DNA of 41,407 nt from Frankia canadensis (GTDB lineage: Bacteria > Actinomycetota > Actinomycetes > Frankiales > Frankiaceae). The DNA is taken from positions 1 through 41,407 of the forward strand of contig NZ_FZMO01000323.1 of the NCBI RefSeq assembly GCF_900197875.1. The letters are read 5' to 3'. Under the pieces are notes generated by a model. The model did no database searches. It saw only the letters and a program-made list of their open reading frames with translations, and was not told the DNA's origin. Made by a program: the position numbers and the translations under genes. This document shows, piece by piece, positions 28,104 to 36,963 of this stretch; position 1 is the first letter of the stretch, and each line of letters opens with the position of its first letter.

Positions 28104-29495
28104 TCAGCTGCCGACGGCGTGGCGGCGCAGCAGCGGATCGTCGAGTTCCTCGGGGGCGGCGGGGTCCGCCACGGGGGCGGGCGCCGGCTCGACGGACGGC
28201 GGCGCGGTCAGGCCGCCGTGCGTGCCCGGCGGGTTGATCTGGACCCGGCCAGGCCTGGAGGTCGTCGGACGCGCGGCCGGGCGGGCCGCGGAGCGCGACG
28301 GTGTGCGCGCGGCGGTCGCCTCGACCTCGTCCGCGTCGGCCGCGTACTGCGTGCCGAGACCGTGCTCCGCGCCGAGTGCGTGGCCGGGCACGAGCCCGCG
28401 GTCGCCCTCGAACACCTGGTCCGCGTGGCCCGCGTCGAAGGCCTGATCCGAGTCGGGCGCGTGGTCGGAGCCGATCGCTCCCTGGTTCGGCAGCACCGTG
28501 GCGTGGCCGCCGCTGTCGGCGTGACCCGCGGCGACGCCGTACGCCCCCTCGAGGTCCGGCGCGGCCCGGTAGCCAGCGGGAAGTTCGCTGGTCCTGGGTG
28601 CCTCGGACATCAGGGCGCCGAGGTCGATGGTCTCGGCCTGGGCGTGGGCGAGCTCCTCGGGGGTGAGCGCGTCCAGCCCGTCACGCTCGTGGTAGGCGAA
28701 GGAGGACCCCACCGGCCGCCGGCGGCCGCGGGCGGCCCGCTCGGCCTCGATGCGGCGCTCGATCGCGGCCCGCGTCACCTCCAGGCGCCGCTCGATCTGC
28801 GCCGCCCGGCGCAGGTGCACGAGGTACGCGGTGATCCCCAGGTCCGTCAGCAGCTGCACGGCGATCCACAGGCCACCGAACACCGCGGCGAGGATCACCG
28901 TCAGGGGGAACAGCGCGCCGAGAACGGTCAGTCGCTGCCGGCGCACCCGCATCAGGGTCGCCCGCTCCGCGCTGACCCGCCGGCTCGGGCCGCTCGTTGC
29001 AGCGGCAGGCCGGCGCGGCTCGGAACGGGCGTCGGGGCGCGTGTCGGAACGGGACTCCGCGCGGGTGTCGGCCCGCGGCTCCGGGGCGGATCGGGCGCCG
29101 AGCGGGCGCGGTGTACGTGGCCCCGTGGAGGCGGGCGGCGTACCGGTGGCCGCCGGCCGGACAGGCGTCGCCCGCTCGGCGAAGGGCCCGCCGGTGGAGC
29201 CGGGCTCGACGTGCGGCAGCTCGCCGCCCGGCAGCTCGACGTCCGGCAGCTCGACGTCCGGCAGCTCGACGTGCGACGGCTCGACGTGCGACATGGCCGT
29301 TCCTCCCACCCCACCAACGTCCGCGGCGGCCGCGGCCTCGTCGTCCAGCGGTGGGCGGCGGGAAAGCACCCGCATCGCCACCGTGAACCGCTCCGTGGAA
29401 CGCTGCTCGGACAACGTGTCGTGCCGGCGCAGCCACATGGGGATCAGCACGAAGCCCCACACCGCGACAATCGCGACCCAGATCAGCGCGCTCAC
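28104..29495 (-). CDS. glpR: Divisome membrane protein GlpR/SepX-like
   Basis: The protein has 463 residues from a GTG. Residues 1-21 are an N-terminal membrane helix (MSALIWVAIVAVWGFVLIPM) followed by WLRRHD, the conserved start of this family. Residues about 190-228 form two more hydrophobic spans, followed by a cytosolic tail with SFAYHERDGLDALTPEELAHAQ. A VELPD-type pentapeptide repeat lies at about 70-98. The family is SepX in Streptomyces and GlpR in corynebacteria, where it binds the gephyrin-like MoeA homologue Glp and links it to FtsZ. Gene order with rimJ, moeA and galU is the same here. The long Ala/Pro-rich loops are less conserved. Confidence 0.82.
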   Translation of the reverse strand: MSALIWVAIVAVWGFVLIPMWLRRHDTLSEQRSTERFTVAMRVLSRRPPLDDEAAAAADVGGVGGTAMSHVEPSHVELPDVELPDVELPGGELPHVEPGSTGGPFAERATPVRPAATGTPPASTGPRTPRPLGARSAPEPRADTRAESRSDTRPDARSEPRRPAAATSGPSRRVSAERATLMRVRRQRLTVLGALFPLTVILAAVFGGLWIAVQLLTDLGITAYLVHLRRAAQIERRLEVTRAAIERRIEAERAARGRRRPVGSSFAYHERDGLDALTPEELAHAQAETIDLGALMSEAPRTSELPAGYRAAPDLEGAYGVAAGHADSGGHATVLPNQGAIGSDHAPDSDQAFDAGHADQVFEGDRGLVPGHALGAEHGLGTQYAADADEVEATAARTPSRSAARPAARPTTSRPGRVQINPPGTHGGLTAPPSVEPAPAPVADPAAPEELDDPLLRRHAVGS

Positions 29496-30024
29496 CGTGG
29501 CATCACCGCCCGGCGGCGGTCGAGGCCCCGGCGGCGAAGCGGCGACCCGAACGCCGTGCCCGCGTCAGGCACGGCGGGCCCGGCAGGGGCGGCGGCGCTG
29601 ACCATGAGGAGCCTCTTCTCGACACCAGCGGATTGCGATTTCGACGTTGACGCTAGTGAGCGAAATCCACGTGGTCACCGACCCGAACCCGGCGTGTCGC
29701 ATCCGCAATGCGGTGTTGCCTCATCGTCCCCTCGTCGTCCAAGTGGCCATCACCCCCCGGGAAGGTCACGACAGAACATACGGAAACACTCACGAAAAGC
29801 ACCAGGCTCCAGCCAGACGCTGCGAATGGGCTCGGCGGTGAGTACGGGAACAACGGTGGGTGACGAACCACGGTCACCGTCCGGATGACGACACCCCGGC
29901 GACACCGGGAGTGGAACTCGTCACCCCACCCTCGAGGCCACCGGAGTGCGGGCCCCCGGGTGGTGGCGCGCCGGGGTGGGAACCGGCCCGGAAGCGGCGG
30001 CGCCCGCACGGGAGCGACAGCGGG
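29496..30024. other. Intergenic region between rimJ and glpR
   Basis: About 530 bases without a convincing gene; a minus-strand frame of 118 codons has no recognisable domain. It is less GC-rich around 29620-29830 and should hold the glpR promoter. A small dyad CGCAT-CCGCA-ATGCG lies at about 29697. Confidence 0.5.
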
Positions 30025-30660
30025 TCAGGAGCGGCGCAGCGGGCTCTGCCGCCACCGGCGCAGCAGTCCCTCGGGAACGTCCTCGGTCGTCAGCGCGAAT
30101 GCGATGTGGTCCCGGTAGTGGCCGTCGATGGCGAGATAGCGCCGGTGCAGGCCTTCCTCGCGGAAGCCCAGCTTGGCGAGGACGCGCTGGCTGGCGACGT
30201 TCTCCGGGCGCACATTCGCCTCGACGCGATGCAGCCCGACGGGGCCGAAACAGTGATCCACGACAAGGGCGAGAGCGGTCGGCGTGATGCCCCGGCCGGC
30301 ATACTCGCGGTCCACCCAGTAACCGACCTGTGCGCTGTTGAAGGCGCCGCGGGCAATCGTCGAGACCGTGACCTGGCCGACGAGGCGGCCGTCGAGGGCG
30401 ACGGCGAACGGCAGCGCGATGCCCAGGCGTGCCTGCTGGCGCAGCCGGTGCCACATCTGCCGGTAGACGGCGAGCGTCTGCCGCTGCGCCCAGGTCTCGC
30501 GTACCATGACCAGCCCCGGCGGTGTCGCCTCCCACGGCGCCAGCCAGTCGGCGTTGCGCAGCCGGATGTCCACCCAGGCCGACGCGTCCCGCAGCCGCAG
30601 CGGGCGCGCCTCGACGGACCCCTCGGACAGGACGGCCGGCCATCCCGGCGCCCGCGCCAT
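30025..30660 (-). CDS. rimJ: RimJ-type GNAT N-acetyltransferase
   Basis: The protein has 211 residues. ARPLRLRDASAWVDIRLRNADWLAPWE is the RimJ/RimL start, and the acetyl-CoA-binding part shows VGQVTVSTIARGAFNSAQVGYWVDREYAGRGITPTALALVV (the R-x-x-G-x-T variant of the GNAT loop) and the late VRPENVASQRVLAKLGFREEG motif. It probably acetylates the N-terminal amine of a ribosomal or other protein. The ATG lies nine bases after the mog stop, so it is in the moeA-moaC-mog operon. This gene accompanies moeA and glpR in many actinobacteria. Confidence 0.9.
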   Translation of the reverse strand: MARAPGWPAVLSEGSVEARPLRLRDASAWVDIRLRNADWLAPWEATPPGLVMVRETWAQRQTLAVYRQMWHRLRQQARLGIALPFAVALDGRLVGQVTVSTIARGAFNSAQVGYWVDREYAGRGITPTALALVVDHCFGPVGLHRVEANVRPENVASQRVLAKLGFREEGLHRRYLAIDGHYRDHIAFALTTEDVPEGLLRRWRQSPLRRS

Positions 30661-30669
30661 TCCCGCCCC

Positions 30670-31320
30670 CTAGCCCGGCGCCCCGGCGGCGCCGAGCCCG
30701 CCACCACGGGCCTGGCCACCATGGGCCTGGCCGCCGCGGGCGCGGTCGCCGACGGCCGGGTCGCCGATGGCCCGGTCGCCGCGGGCACGGCCGCCGACGA
30801 CAGGCTCGCCGTGGGCGTCGTCGTCGATGTCGCTCAGCTGGCTGATCGCGTGGACGAGCACGGGGGTCAGCACGGCCAGGCCGTCGCGGACGCCGCCGGT
30901 GGAGCCCGGCAGGTTCACCACCAGGGTGGCGCCCACGGTGCCGGCGAGGCCGCGGGAGAGCATCGCGGCGGGCACGGTGTCGCGGCCGGCGGCCCGCAGC
31001 GCCTCGGCGAGGCCCGGGACGGGGCGCTCGATGACGGTGTCGGTGGCCTCCGGCGTCACGTCGCGCGAGCCGAGGCCGGTCCCACCGGTGGTCACGACCA
31101 GCGCGCACCCGTCAGCCACCGCCTCGCGCAGCGCGCCGGTGATCCGGTCCCGCTCGTCCGGCACGATCGTCGCCGGGCCCACCGCGAAGCCGAGCTCCGC
31201 GAGCCCGCTGACCAGCAGGGGGCCGGAGCGGTCCGGGTAGATCCCGGCGTGCGCCCGGTCGGAGACGGTGACGACCCGGGCCCGCGTCCCGGGCGGCAGC
31301 GTGGCCCGCCGTCCGCTCAC
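30670..31320 (-). CDS. mog: MogA/MoaB-family molybdopterin adenylyltransferase-like protein
   Basis: The protein has 216 residues from the GTG at 31320, which overlaps the moaC stop (GTGA). RARVVTVSDRAHAGIYPDRSGPLL begins the MoCF-binding fold; the molybdopterin-binding motif is VVTTGGTGLGSRDVTPEAT, followed by LPGSTGGVRDGL. It adenylylates molybdopterin before metal insertion. The last 40 residues are an unusual Gly/Arg-rich repeat tail (GDRA, GDPA, GGQA units) that relatives lack. It is the third gene of the moeA-moaC-mog-rimJ run. Confidence 0.9.
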   Translation of the reverse strand: MSGRRATLPPGTRARVVTVSDRAHAGIYPDRSGPLLVSGLAELGFAVGPATIVPDERDRITGALREAVADGCALVVTTGGTGLGSRDVTPEATDTVIERPVPGLAEALRAAGRDTVPAAMLSRGLAGTVGATLVVNLPGSTGGVRDGLAVLTPVLVHAISQLSDIDDDAHGEPVVGGRARGDRAIGDPAVGDRARGGQAHGGQARGGGLGAAGAPG

Positions 31321-31814
31321 GGGCCTGGCTCCCGTGGCGGGCCGGCCTGCCAGTCCCCGCGGCGGCCGCCGGTCTTGGCGAGTACCCGCACGCCGGTCAG
31401 CTCGGCGCCGGGGTCGACCGCCTTGACCATGTCGTGCAGGGTCAGCCCGGCCACGGTGACGGCGGTCAGCGCCTCCATCTCGACGCCGGTGCGGTCGGTG
31501 GTGCGCACGGTGGCGGTGATGGCCACGCCGTCGTCGCGGACCGTGAGCTCCACGGTCACGCCGGAGATCGCGATCGGGTGGCACAGCGGCACCAGGTCGG
31601 GCGTGCGCTTGGCCGCCATGATGCCGGCGATCCGGGCGGTGCCCAGAGCGTCCCCCTTGGGTACCCCCGACCCGCGCAGCAGGTCGACCACATCCGGGGT
31701 CACCAACAGCAGCCCGGTCGCGACGGCGGTGCGGGCGGTGGCCTCCTTGGCCGACACGTCGACCATCCGGGCCTCGCCGCGTTCGTCGACGTGGGTGAGG
31801 TGCGACCGGCTCAT
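31317..31814 (-). CDS. moaC: Cyclic pyranopterin monophosphate synthase MoaC
   Basis: The protein has 165 residues. LTHVDERGEARMVDVSAKEATAR, GDALGTARIAGIMAAKRTPDLVPLCHP and MEALTAVTVAGLTLHDMVKAVD are the defining motifs, including the catalytic Lys-containing and His-containing segments. With MoaA it makes the first pterin intermediate of molybdenum cofactor. The ATG overlaps the moeA stop by four bases (ATGA) and its own stop overlaps mog, so the three are translationally coupled. No moaA is in the window. Confidence 0.95.
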   Translation of the reverse strand: MSRSHLTHVDERGEARMVDVSAKEATARTAVATGLLLVTPDVVDLLRGSGVPKGDALGTARIAGIMAAKRTPDLVPLCHPIAISGVTVELTVRDDGVAITATVRTTDRTGVEMEALTAVTVAGLTLHDMVKAVDPGAELTGVRVLAKTGGRRGDWQAGPPREPGP

Positions 31815-33121
31815 CGGGTGGGGAGCCCCGCGGGCGGGCCCGTCGCGTCCGCGTGCGCATCCGCCCAGCCCACTCCGGAGAGGATGGACCCTGGAACATC
31901 GCCGAGCAACAACGCCGCCACCCGCGAGCCGGCCGGCGCCTCCGTCACGTCCTCGGGGATGACGACCAGCGCCTGCGCGGCCGCGAGCGAGGTGAGCTGG
32001 TGGGAGCCCTGGCCGCCGGCCGGGCGGGCGAGCGTGTCCGGGGCCGGGCGGCCGTCGGCGCCCAGACCGTCGAGCGTGACGCGCACGAAGCCGCGCTTGC
32101 CGGCCGGGGAGCGCAGCGGCTCGGCGAGGGTCACCTCGACGCGCGGCAGGCCGGTGGCCGGCAGGCCGCGCATCCGCTGCAGGGCGGGGCGGACGAACAG
32201 GTCGAACGACACCAGCGCACTGACCGGGTTGCCGGGCAGCGTGAACACCGGGACGCCCTCGACGAGGCCGAAGCCCTGTGGCCGGCCCGGCCGCATCGCG
32301 ACCTGGTCGAAGCGGATGCTGCCCGCCCCGGTGAGCACCTCCTTGACGACGTCGTAGGCGCCCACGCTCACCCCACCGGTGGTCACCACCGCGTCGACCT
32401 GCGACAGGATGCCGTAGAAGGACTTGGCGAAGGCGTCGGGCTCGTCGGGCACCCCGGTCAGCCGCTGGACCTGCGCGCCGGACTCGCGGGCGGCGGCGGC
32501 GATGCCGTGGCTGTTCGAGTCGACGATCTGGCCGTCGCGCAGCGGGGAGCCGACCTCGACGAGCTCGGTGCCCGTCGAGAGCACCGCGATCCGCGGCCGG
32601 GGGTGCACCGGCGGGCGGGCCACGTTGACGGCGGCGAGCAGGCCGATCTGCGCCGACCCGATGATCGTCCCGGCGGCCAGGACCAGCGCGCCGGGGGTGA
32701 CGTCCTCCCCCGCGCGGCGGATGTGCTGGCCGCGGCGCGGGACGTCGCGCACGGCGACGGACTCCCCCCCGCCGTCGGTCCACTCCAGCTGGACGACGGT
32801 GTCCGCGCCTCGGGGCAGCGGCGCGCCGGTCATGATCCGGGCGGCCGTGCCGGCGGGCAGCGGTGCCGGGGTGCCGGGACCGGCGGGGATGTCGGCAGCG
32901 ACCGGCAGCGTGACGGGCTCCTGCTCGGTGGCCCCGGCCACGTCGGCGGCCCGCACCGCATAGCCGTCCATCGCCGCGTTGTCGAAGCTGGGCAGGGCCA
33001 CGGTCGCCCGCACGTCGGCGGCGAGCACGCAGCCGTGCGCCTCGTGCAGGGCGGCGCGGCGGGCACGGGTCGGCGTCACCGCCGCGAGGATCCGTTCCAG
33101 GTGGTCGTCCACCGTCGTCAT
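31811..33121 (-). CDS. moeA: MoeA-family molybdotransferase, probably the divisome protein Glp
   Basis: The protein has 436 residues. Motifs: LPSFDNAAMDGYAVRAAD, GQHIRRAGEDVTPGALVLAAG, VLSTGTELVEVG, VVTTGGVSVGAYDVVKEVL and FTLPGNPVSALVSFDLFVRPAL, covering all MoeA subdomains with the key Asp and Pro-Gly-Asn residues present. MoeA inserts molybdate into adenylylated molybdopterin. Synteny with galU, rimJ and glpR matches the gephyrin-like Glp of corynebacteria, which works in cell division with GlpR. Residues suggest it may keep catalysis. The ATG at 33121 is the first Met before DDHLERILAAV. Confidence 0.9.
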   Translation of the reverse strand: MTTVDDHLERILAAVTPTRARRAALHEAHGCVLAADVRATVALPSFDNAAMDGYAVRAADVAGATEQEPVTLPVAADIPAGPGTPAPLPAGTAARIMTGAPLPRGADTVVQLEWTDGGGESVAVRDVPRRGQHIRRAGEDVTPGALVLAAGTIIGSAQIGLLAAVNVARPPVHPRPRIAVLSTGTELVEVGSPLRDGQIVDSNSHGIAAAARESGAQVQRLTGVPDEPDAFAKSFYGILSQVDAVVTTGGVSVGAYDVVKEVLTGAGSIRFDQVAMRPGRPQGFGLVEGVPVFTLPGNPVSALVSFDLFVRPALQRMRGLPATGLPRVEVTLAEPLRSPAGKRGFVRVTLDGLGADGRPAPDTLARPAGGQGSHQLTSLAAAQALVVIPEDVTEAPAGSRVAALLLGDVPGSILSGVGWADAHADATGPPAGLPTR

Positions 33122-33400
33122 CGGCGCCCATCCCCGTTCCCGAGCCTGCGACGGCGACCCGCCGTGGCCGCGTCGTCCGCCGTCGCCCCGGCTGCGGCCA
33201 TCGGAACCCGGGCATGTCCCCGACGGCGCCGGCCACGGGGTCCGGAGGCCCCCGGCGCGGGTCACGGCCGGCGCCGGCGCGATGCGCCGATCCGCACGCC
33301 GGCCGTATCCGGGAGCGATCCCGACCCTGTGGGGGCCGTCACGGTGAATCGAATGCAACCAGGCTTGTCAGGTGCATGACAAGGGGTGGACGCCTGCCAA

Positions 33401-34330
33401 TCAGGACAGCTCGCCCTTGGGCCCGCCGGCGGCCACGTACTCCTCGATCCACGGATAAAGCTCGGGCCCGAGGTCAGCGCGCTCGCAGGCCAGCCGGATG
33501 ACGGCCTTCAGATAGTCCACCCGGTCACCGGTGTCGTAGCGGCGGCCGGTGAACACGACGCCGTGCACCGGCAGCGCGCCGGGTTCCGCTGCCGCGCGCA
33601 GGGCCAGCGTCCGCAGCGCGTCGGTGATCTGGATCTCGCCGCCCCGGCCGGGCTCGGTCTGGCGCAGCACCTCGAAGATCTCCGGGGCGAGCACGTACCG
33701 ACCGATGATCGCCAGGTTGCTGGGCGCCTCCTCGACGGGCGGCTTCTCGACGAGGTCACGCACGCGGACGATGCCGTAACGGTCGTCCGGACCGCTGGGC
33801 ACCGACTCCACCGTGGCCACGCCGTACATGGAGACCTGCGCGCGCGGCACCTCCATCAGGGCGATCACGCTCCCGCCGAAGCGGGACTGCACGCTGAGCA
33901 TCTCGGCGAGCAGCGGGTCGCGCTCGTCGATGAGGTCGTCGCCGAGCAGGACCGCGAACGGCTCGTCGCCCACGTGCGCGGCGGCGCACAGCACCGCGTG
34001 GCCAAGGCCACGCGGCGACGACTGCCGGACCGAGTGCACCTCGGCGAGCTCGGCCGACGCGCGCACCCGCCGCAGCCTGGCCTCGTCACCCTTGCGCTCG
34101 AGGGCGGCCTCGATCTCCCCTTCACGATCGAAATGGTCCTCGACCGCTTTTTTCGCCCGGCTCGTGACAAGAAGGACGTCCCTCAGGCCGACGCGCGAGG
34201 CCTCCTCGACGACGTATTCGATGGCCGGTCTGTCGACGACCGGCAGCATCTCCTTGGGTACCGCCTTCGTCGCCGGCAGGAAGCGCGTGCCCAGACCCGC
34301 GGCCGGAATTACCGCCTTCGTCACTGGCAT
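33401..34330 (-). CDS. galU: UTP-glucose-1-phosphate uridylyltransferase GalU
   Basis: The protein has 309 residues. VTKAVIPAAGLGTRFLPATKAVPKEMLPVVDRPAIEYVVEEA is the nucleotide-binding start, with later GLGHAVLCAA, LLGDDLIDE and GRYVLAPEIFEVL segments, all typical of GalU. It makes UDP-glucose for envelope polysaccharides. The ATG at 34330 is favoured over a TTG two codons upstream; AAGG lies upstream. It precedes moeA by 279 bases on the same strand, part of the conserved cluster. Confidence 0.95.
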   Translation of the reverse strand: MPVTKAVIPAAGLGTRFLPATKAVPKEMLPVVDRPAIEYVVEEASRVGLRDVLLVTSRAKKAVEDHFDREGEIEAALERKGDEARLRRVRASAELAEVHSVRQSSPRGLGHAVLCAAAHVGDEPFAVLLGDDLIDERDPLLAEMLSVQSRFGGSVIALMEVPRAQVSMYGVATVESVPSGPDDRYGIVRVRDLVEKPPVEEAPSNLAIIGRYVLAPEIFEVLRQTEPGRGGEIQITDALRTLALRAAAEPGALPVHGVVFTGRRYDTGDRVDYLKAVIRLACERADLGPELYPWIEEYVAAGGPKGELS

Positions 34331-34585
34331 GGGCAAACCTTAGCGGGGTCCCTCGCGCGGGGCAGCGCCGCGGCGGCGTTCACGGGCAACGCACAGCTCA
34401 CATCGACCGGGCTACCGCCGGGCCGGCCGCACGGGGCCGCCGTGACCTGCGCGGGGGCATGCTGTGACCCTTGGTGGTCACCCTTCGCGCCACCCCCTCC
34501 TTGGTGCCAGTTCCGATGCATCATCCGAGGTCAGAGACCTGGGCCGCGCCGCACGCGCGGTGCCGACCCGCGGGAGGCCGTGCAC

Positions 34586-35269
34586 GTGCAGGGACGACAG
34601 GAACCGCCCGACGAACTCCCCCCGGAGCTTCGGGCTCGGGCCCGCCCGCCCCTGGGCACGGACAAGGCCCGGCTGCGCGCCCGGCTCCTGGCCCAGCGCC
34701 GCGCCTGCCAGGCGGTGGCGAATCCGACCTGGCCCCGCTCGGCGCCCGGCTCGCTCGCCACCCGGATCCTGTCGATCCCCGAGATCACCGACGCGCGCTG
34801 CGTGGCGGCGTACGTGGGGCTGCCCGGGGAACCCGACCTCGGCGACCTGCTGGCCCGGCTGCTCGCCCGCGGCACCCGGGTACTGCTGCCCGTCCTGCGC
34901 GCCGATCTGGATCTGGACTTCCGCGAGCACGTCGGAACACTCGTCCCCGGCGCCCTGGGCACCCGCGAGCCACCGCCGGCGGCGGCGCCGGGCGACATCG
35001 GCGAGGCGCAGGCTCTGATCATTCCGGCGCTCGCCGTGGACCGGGCGGGCCGGCGGCTCGGCCGGGGCGGCGGCTCCTACGACCGGGCGCTCGTCCGGGC
35101 GGCGACGGGGGCCGCGGTGATCGCCGTCGTGTACGACCAGGAGCTGCTCGAACGGGTACCGGCGGAGCCCCACGACCGCAGCGTCACCATCGTCGTCACG
35201 CCGAGTCGTACCCTACGGTGCGAACCATCTGACGGAACCCGGGAACATCCGGGGCCGCCCACGAGCTAA
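34586..35269 (+). CDS. 5-formyltetrahydrofolate cyclo-ligase
   Basis: The protein has 227 residues from the GTG at 34586, eight bases after GGGAGG (a GTG at 34580 is closer to it). DKARLRARLLAQRRA starts the domain; CVAAYVGLPGEPDLGDLL and VLLPVLRADLDLDFREH follow, and the ATP-site motif reads RRLGRGGGSYDRAL. It converts 5-formyl-THF to 5,10-methenyl-THF with ATP. It is divergent from galU, as in many actinobacteria, and followed by fmdB after 43 bases. Confidence 0.88.
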   Translation: MQGRQEPPDELPPELRARARPPLGTDKARLRARLLAQRRACQAVANPTWPRSAPGSLATRILSIPEITDARCVAAYVGLPGEPDLGDLLARLLARGTRVLLPVLRADLDLDFREHVGTLVPGALGTREPPPAAAPGDIGEAQALIIPALAVDRAGRRLGRGGGSYDRALVRAATGAAVIAVVYDQELLERVPAEPHDRSVTIVVTPSRTLRCEPSDGTREHPGPPTS

Positions 35270-35312
35270 AGTTGGCAGTCGCCACTTCCGAGTGCCAACT
35301 CCGGAGGAGTAC

Positions 35313-35681
35313 GTGCCTACCTACCAGTACCGCTGCACCGACTGCGGTCGTGACCTCGAGGTCGTGCAGAGCTTCAGCGACGCGTCACTGACGGAGTGCC
35401 CGACCTGCGCCGGGCGGCTCCGCAAAGTGTTCGGTTCGGTGGGCGTGGTGTTCAAGGGCAGCGGCTTCTACAAGAACGACAGCCGCTCCAGCTCCTCGGG
35501 CGGGTCCACGCAGCAGCGCCCGAAGGACACCACCATCGACGCCATGAGCTCCAGCGCCTCCTCGTCCGGCGACTCGTCCTCGTCGACCACGGCGGACGCG
35601 TCGTCGGCCTCGGGGGCGGGCAGCGGCGCGGCCGCGTCCTCCTCCACGGCGAGCACGGCCTCCAGCACCGCGGCGGCCTGA
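35313..35681 (+). CDS. FmdB-family zinc-ribbon protein with serine-rich tail
   Basis: The protein has 122 residues from a GTG with GGAGGAG upstream. Residues 1-50 are the FmdB regulator zinc ribbon: PTYQYRCTDCGRDLEVVQSF and TECPTCAGRLRKVFGSVGVVFKGSGFY, with two CxxC pairs for zinc. The last 65 residues are almost only Ser, Ala, Thr and Gly, a disordered tail that is usually shorter. The function of FmdB proteins is unclear; the name comes from a formamidase operon. It follows the cyclo-ligase gene. Confidence 0.9.
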   Translation: MPTYQYRCTDCGRDLEVVQSFSDASLTECPTCAGRLRKVFGSVGVVFKGSGFYKNDSRSSSSGGSTQQRPKDTTIDAMSSSASSSGDSSSSTTADASSASGAGSGAAASSSTASTASSTAAA

Positions 35682-36174
35682 CCCTCCAGACACCGCCCGC
35701 ACAGCACGGCACCGCCGCACCAGGAGCACCTGTCAGCCACATCACACCGTCGAAGGCGTCCAGGCGTAAGCGCCCGGGCGCCTTCGTCGTGTGCGGGGAC
35801 CGATCCGCCACGGTCGGGCCCGCGGGCGGCCGAGTCCGACCGGACGGGCTGAGCGGACGGGGGCCGAGCGGACGGGGGCCGGCGGACGAGCCGGACGGGC
35901 CGGCGGATGCCGGCATACGAGTGACCCGGCCCGGGCGCGGCACACACGCCGCGCCGGGTCCGGACGGGAGCGATCCCTCCGTTTCACCCCGGATCGCCAC
36001 AATGCGCGGACAGGCACGTTCCCACCGGTTGGCGGATATTTTCCGGTCACTCCGGAACGGCGAACGCGACGGGCCGCGCGGCGACCTCGAGGACCCGATC
36101 CGGACGGGATCGGATGACTGTCGGATGGACCGGGATCGGGCATGCCGCGCGCGTCGCGGCCGCCCACCCACGTC
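35682..36174. other. Intergenic region with short GC-rich direct repeats
   Basis: About 490 bases without a convincing gene. Short repeats of the type GGCCGAGCGGACGGGG occur at about 35850-35885. The frames through it are shadows. No transposase sequence is seen. Confidence 0.5.
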
Positions 36175-36414
36175 CTACTGTTTGCGCCGCCGATAGTGCT
36201 CCACGATCCAGGCGTCCACCTCACGCTTGCGCCAAACCCGGGTGCCTTTGGCACCACTACCCGTCGGCGCGTTGATGACCTGCAAGGGCGCCGGAAACCG
36301 GGAGTCCTTGCGTGTCCAGTAGTCCACCGCCTGGCGCGTGATCTTGAGTTGGAACGCGATGTCCCCGATGCCGACCAACTGCTCACCGTCGTCCACGCGG
36401 AACATCGTAACCAC
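36175..36414 (-). CDS. AlpA/excisionase-like helix-turn-helix protein
   Basis: The protein has about 79 residues. The core reads GIGDIAFQLKITRQAVDYWTRKDSRFPAPLQVI, a MerR/AlpA-type helix-turn-helix, then GTRVWRKREVDAWIVEHYRRRKQ, the wing and C-terminal helix typical of phage-type excisionases and AlpA regulators. GTG 36414 has GGGGAAG at good distance; ATG 36405 and TTG 36429 are alternatives. It is divergent from a small gene with a strong ribosome binding site across a perfect dyad, which suggests a regulator of that pair. No integrase is in view. Confidence 0.75.
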   Translation of the reverse strand: MVTMFRVDDGEQLVGIGDIAFQLKITRQAVDYWTRKDSRFPAPLQVINAPTGSGAKGTRVWRKREVDAWIVEHYRRRKQ

Positions 36415-36447
36415 TTTGCTCTTCCCCAAGAACCTCGCTAGGGTCTA

Positions 36448-36465
36448 ATTTGCTCGACAGCAAAT
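36448..36465. promoter_or_regulatory. Dyad between divergent HTH and small-protein genes
   Basis: ATTTGCT-CGAC-AGCAAAT is a perfect 7-base inverted repeat, AT-rich, 19 bases before the ATG at 36484 and 34 from the HTH start. It is placed to be the operator of the HTH protein. Confidence 0.7.
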
Positions 36466-36483
36466 GACTTCGAGGAGGAAACC

Positions 36484-36795
36484 ATGCCCCCCATCGATGG
36501 GGACCACCATCAGGGCCGGCCGCGCCGGTCCGATGAGGTCGGCGCTCTGTTAGACCGCGACGAGGACTACGACCAGGATCCGGTCGGGGATCCGCCCATC
36601 ACGGTCAGCCGGTACCGGGCGGCCATCCGCGCGATGCTGGCGGCGCAGGTGCCGGACCCCGGGTTCGTCGCCACCGCCTGGTCCCAGCGCGAGACGGAGG
36701 CCTTCCTGGCGGGCAGCCGGGCCACCCTGCGGCTCGTCGTCGAGATGGTCGGCCACGCCCTTACCACGCCACCGCCCACGCGCGGCGTAGATTGA
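36484..36795 (+). CDS. Hypothetical 103-residue protein
   Basis: I do not recognise the family. The ribosome binding site GAGGAGG before the ATG is the strongest in this part of the window. The first third is acidic (DGDHHQG, LLDRDEDYDQD), then comes a helix-rich segment SRYRAAIRAMLAAQVPDPGFVATAWSQRETEAFL and LRLVVEMVGHAL. It is divergent from the AlpA-like gene and probably controlled by the dyad at 36448. It may belong to a small mobile or plasmid-derived set with the next gene. Confidence 0.65.
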   Translation: MPPIDGDHHQGRPRRSDEVGALLDRDEDYDQDPVGDPPITVSRYRAAIRAMLAAQVPDPGFVATAWSQRETEAFLAGSRATLRLVVEMVGHALTTPPPTRGVD

Positions 36796-36963
36796 CCGCC
36801 GGCGGGTGGCTGACCCGCCGGCTCCGCCGCCGCCCGCGCGCCTTCTGGGCGCGTCGGCACTCCCGTCACATCGGTAACCGATTACCAGCGAACGCGGCCC
36901 GGCGGCGGGATCCCGAGTGGGATCGTGACCGCGGAACAAGCCACGCCACACGAGGGGGAGACG

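Noticed and set aside
31853-33379. Long plus-strand frame opposite moeA
   Set aside because: It is an antisense shadow of the moeA gene, whose motifs are complete on the minus strand.
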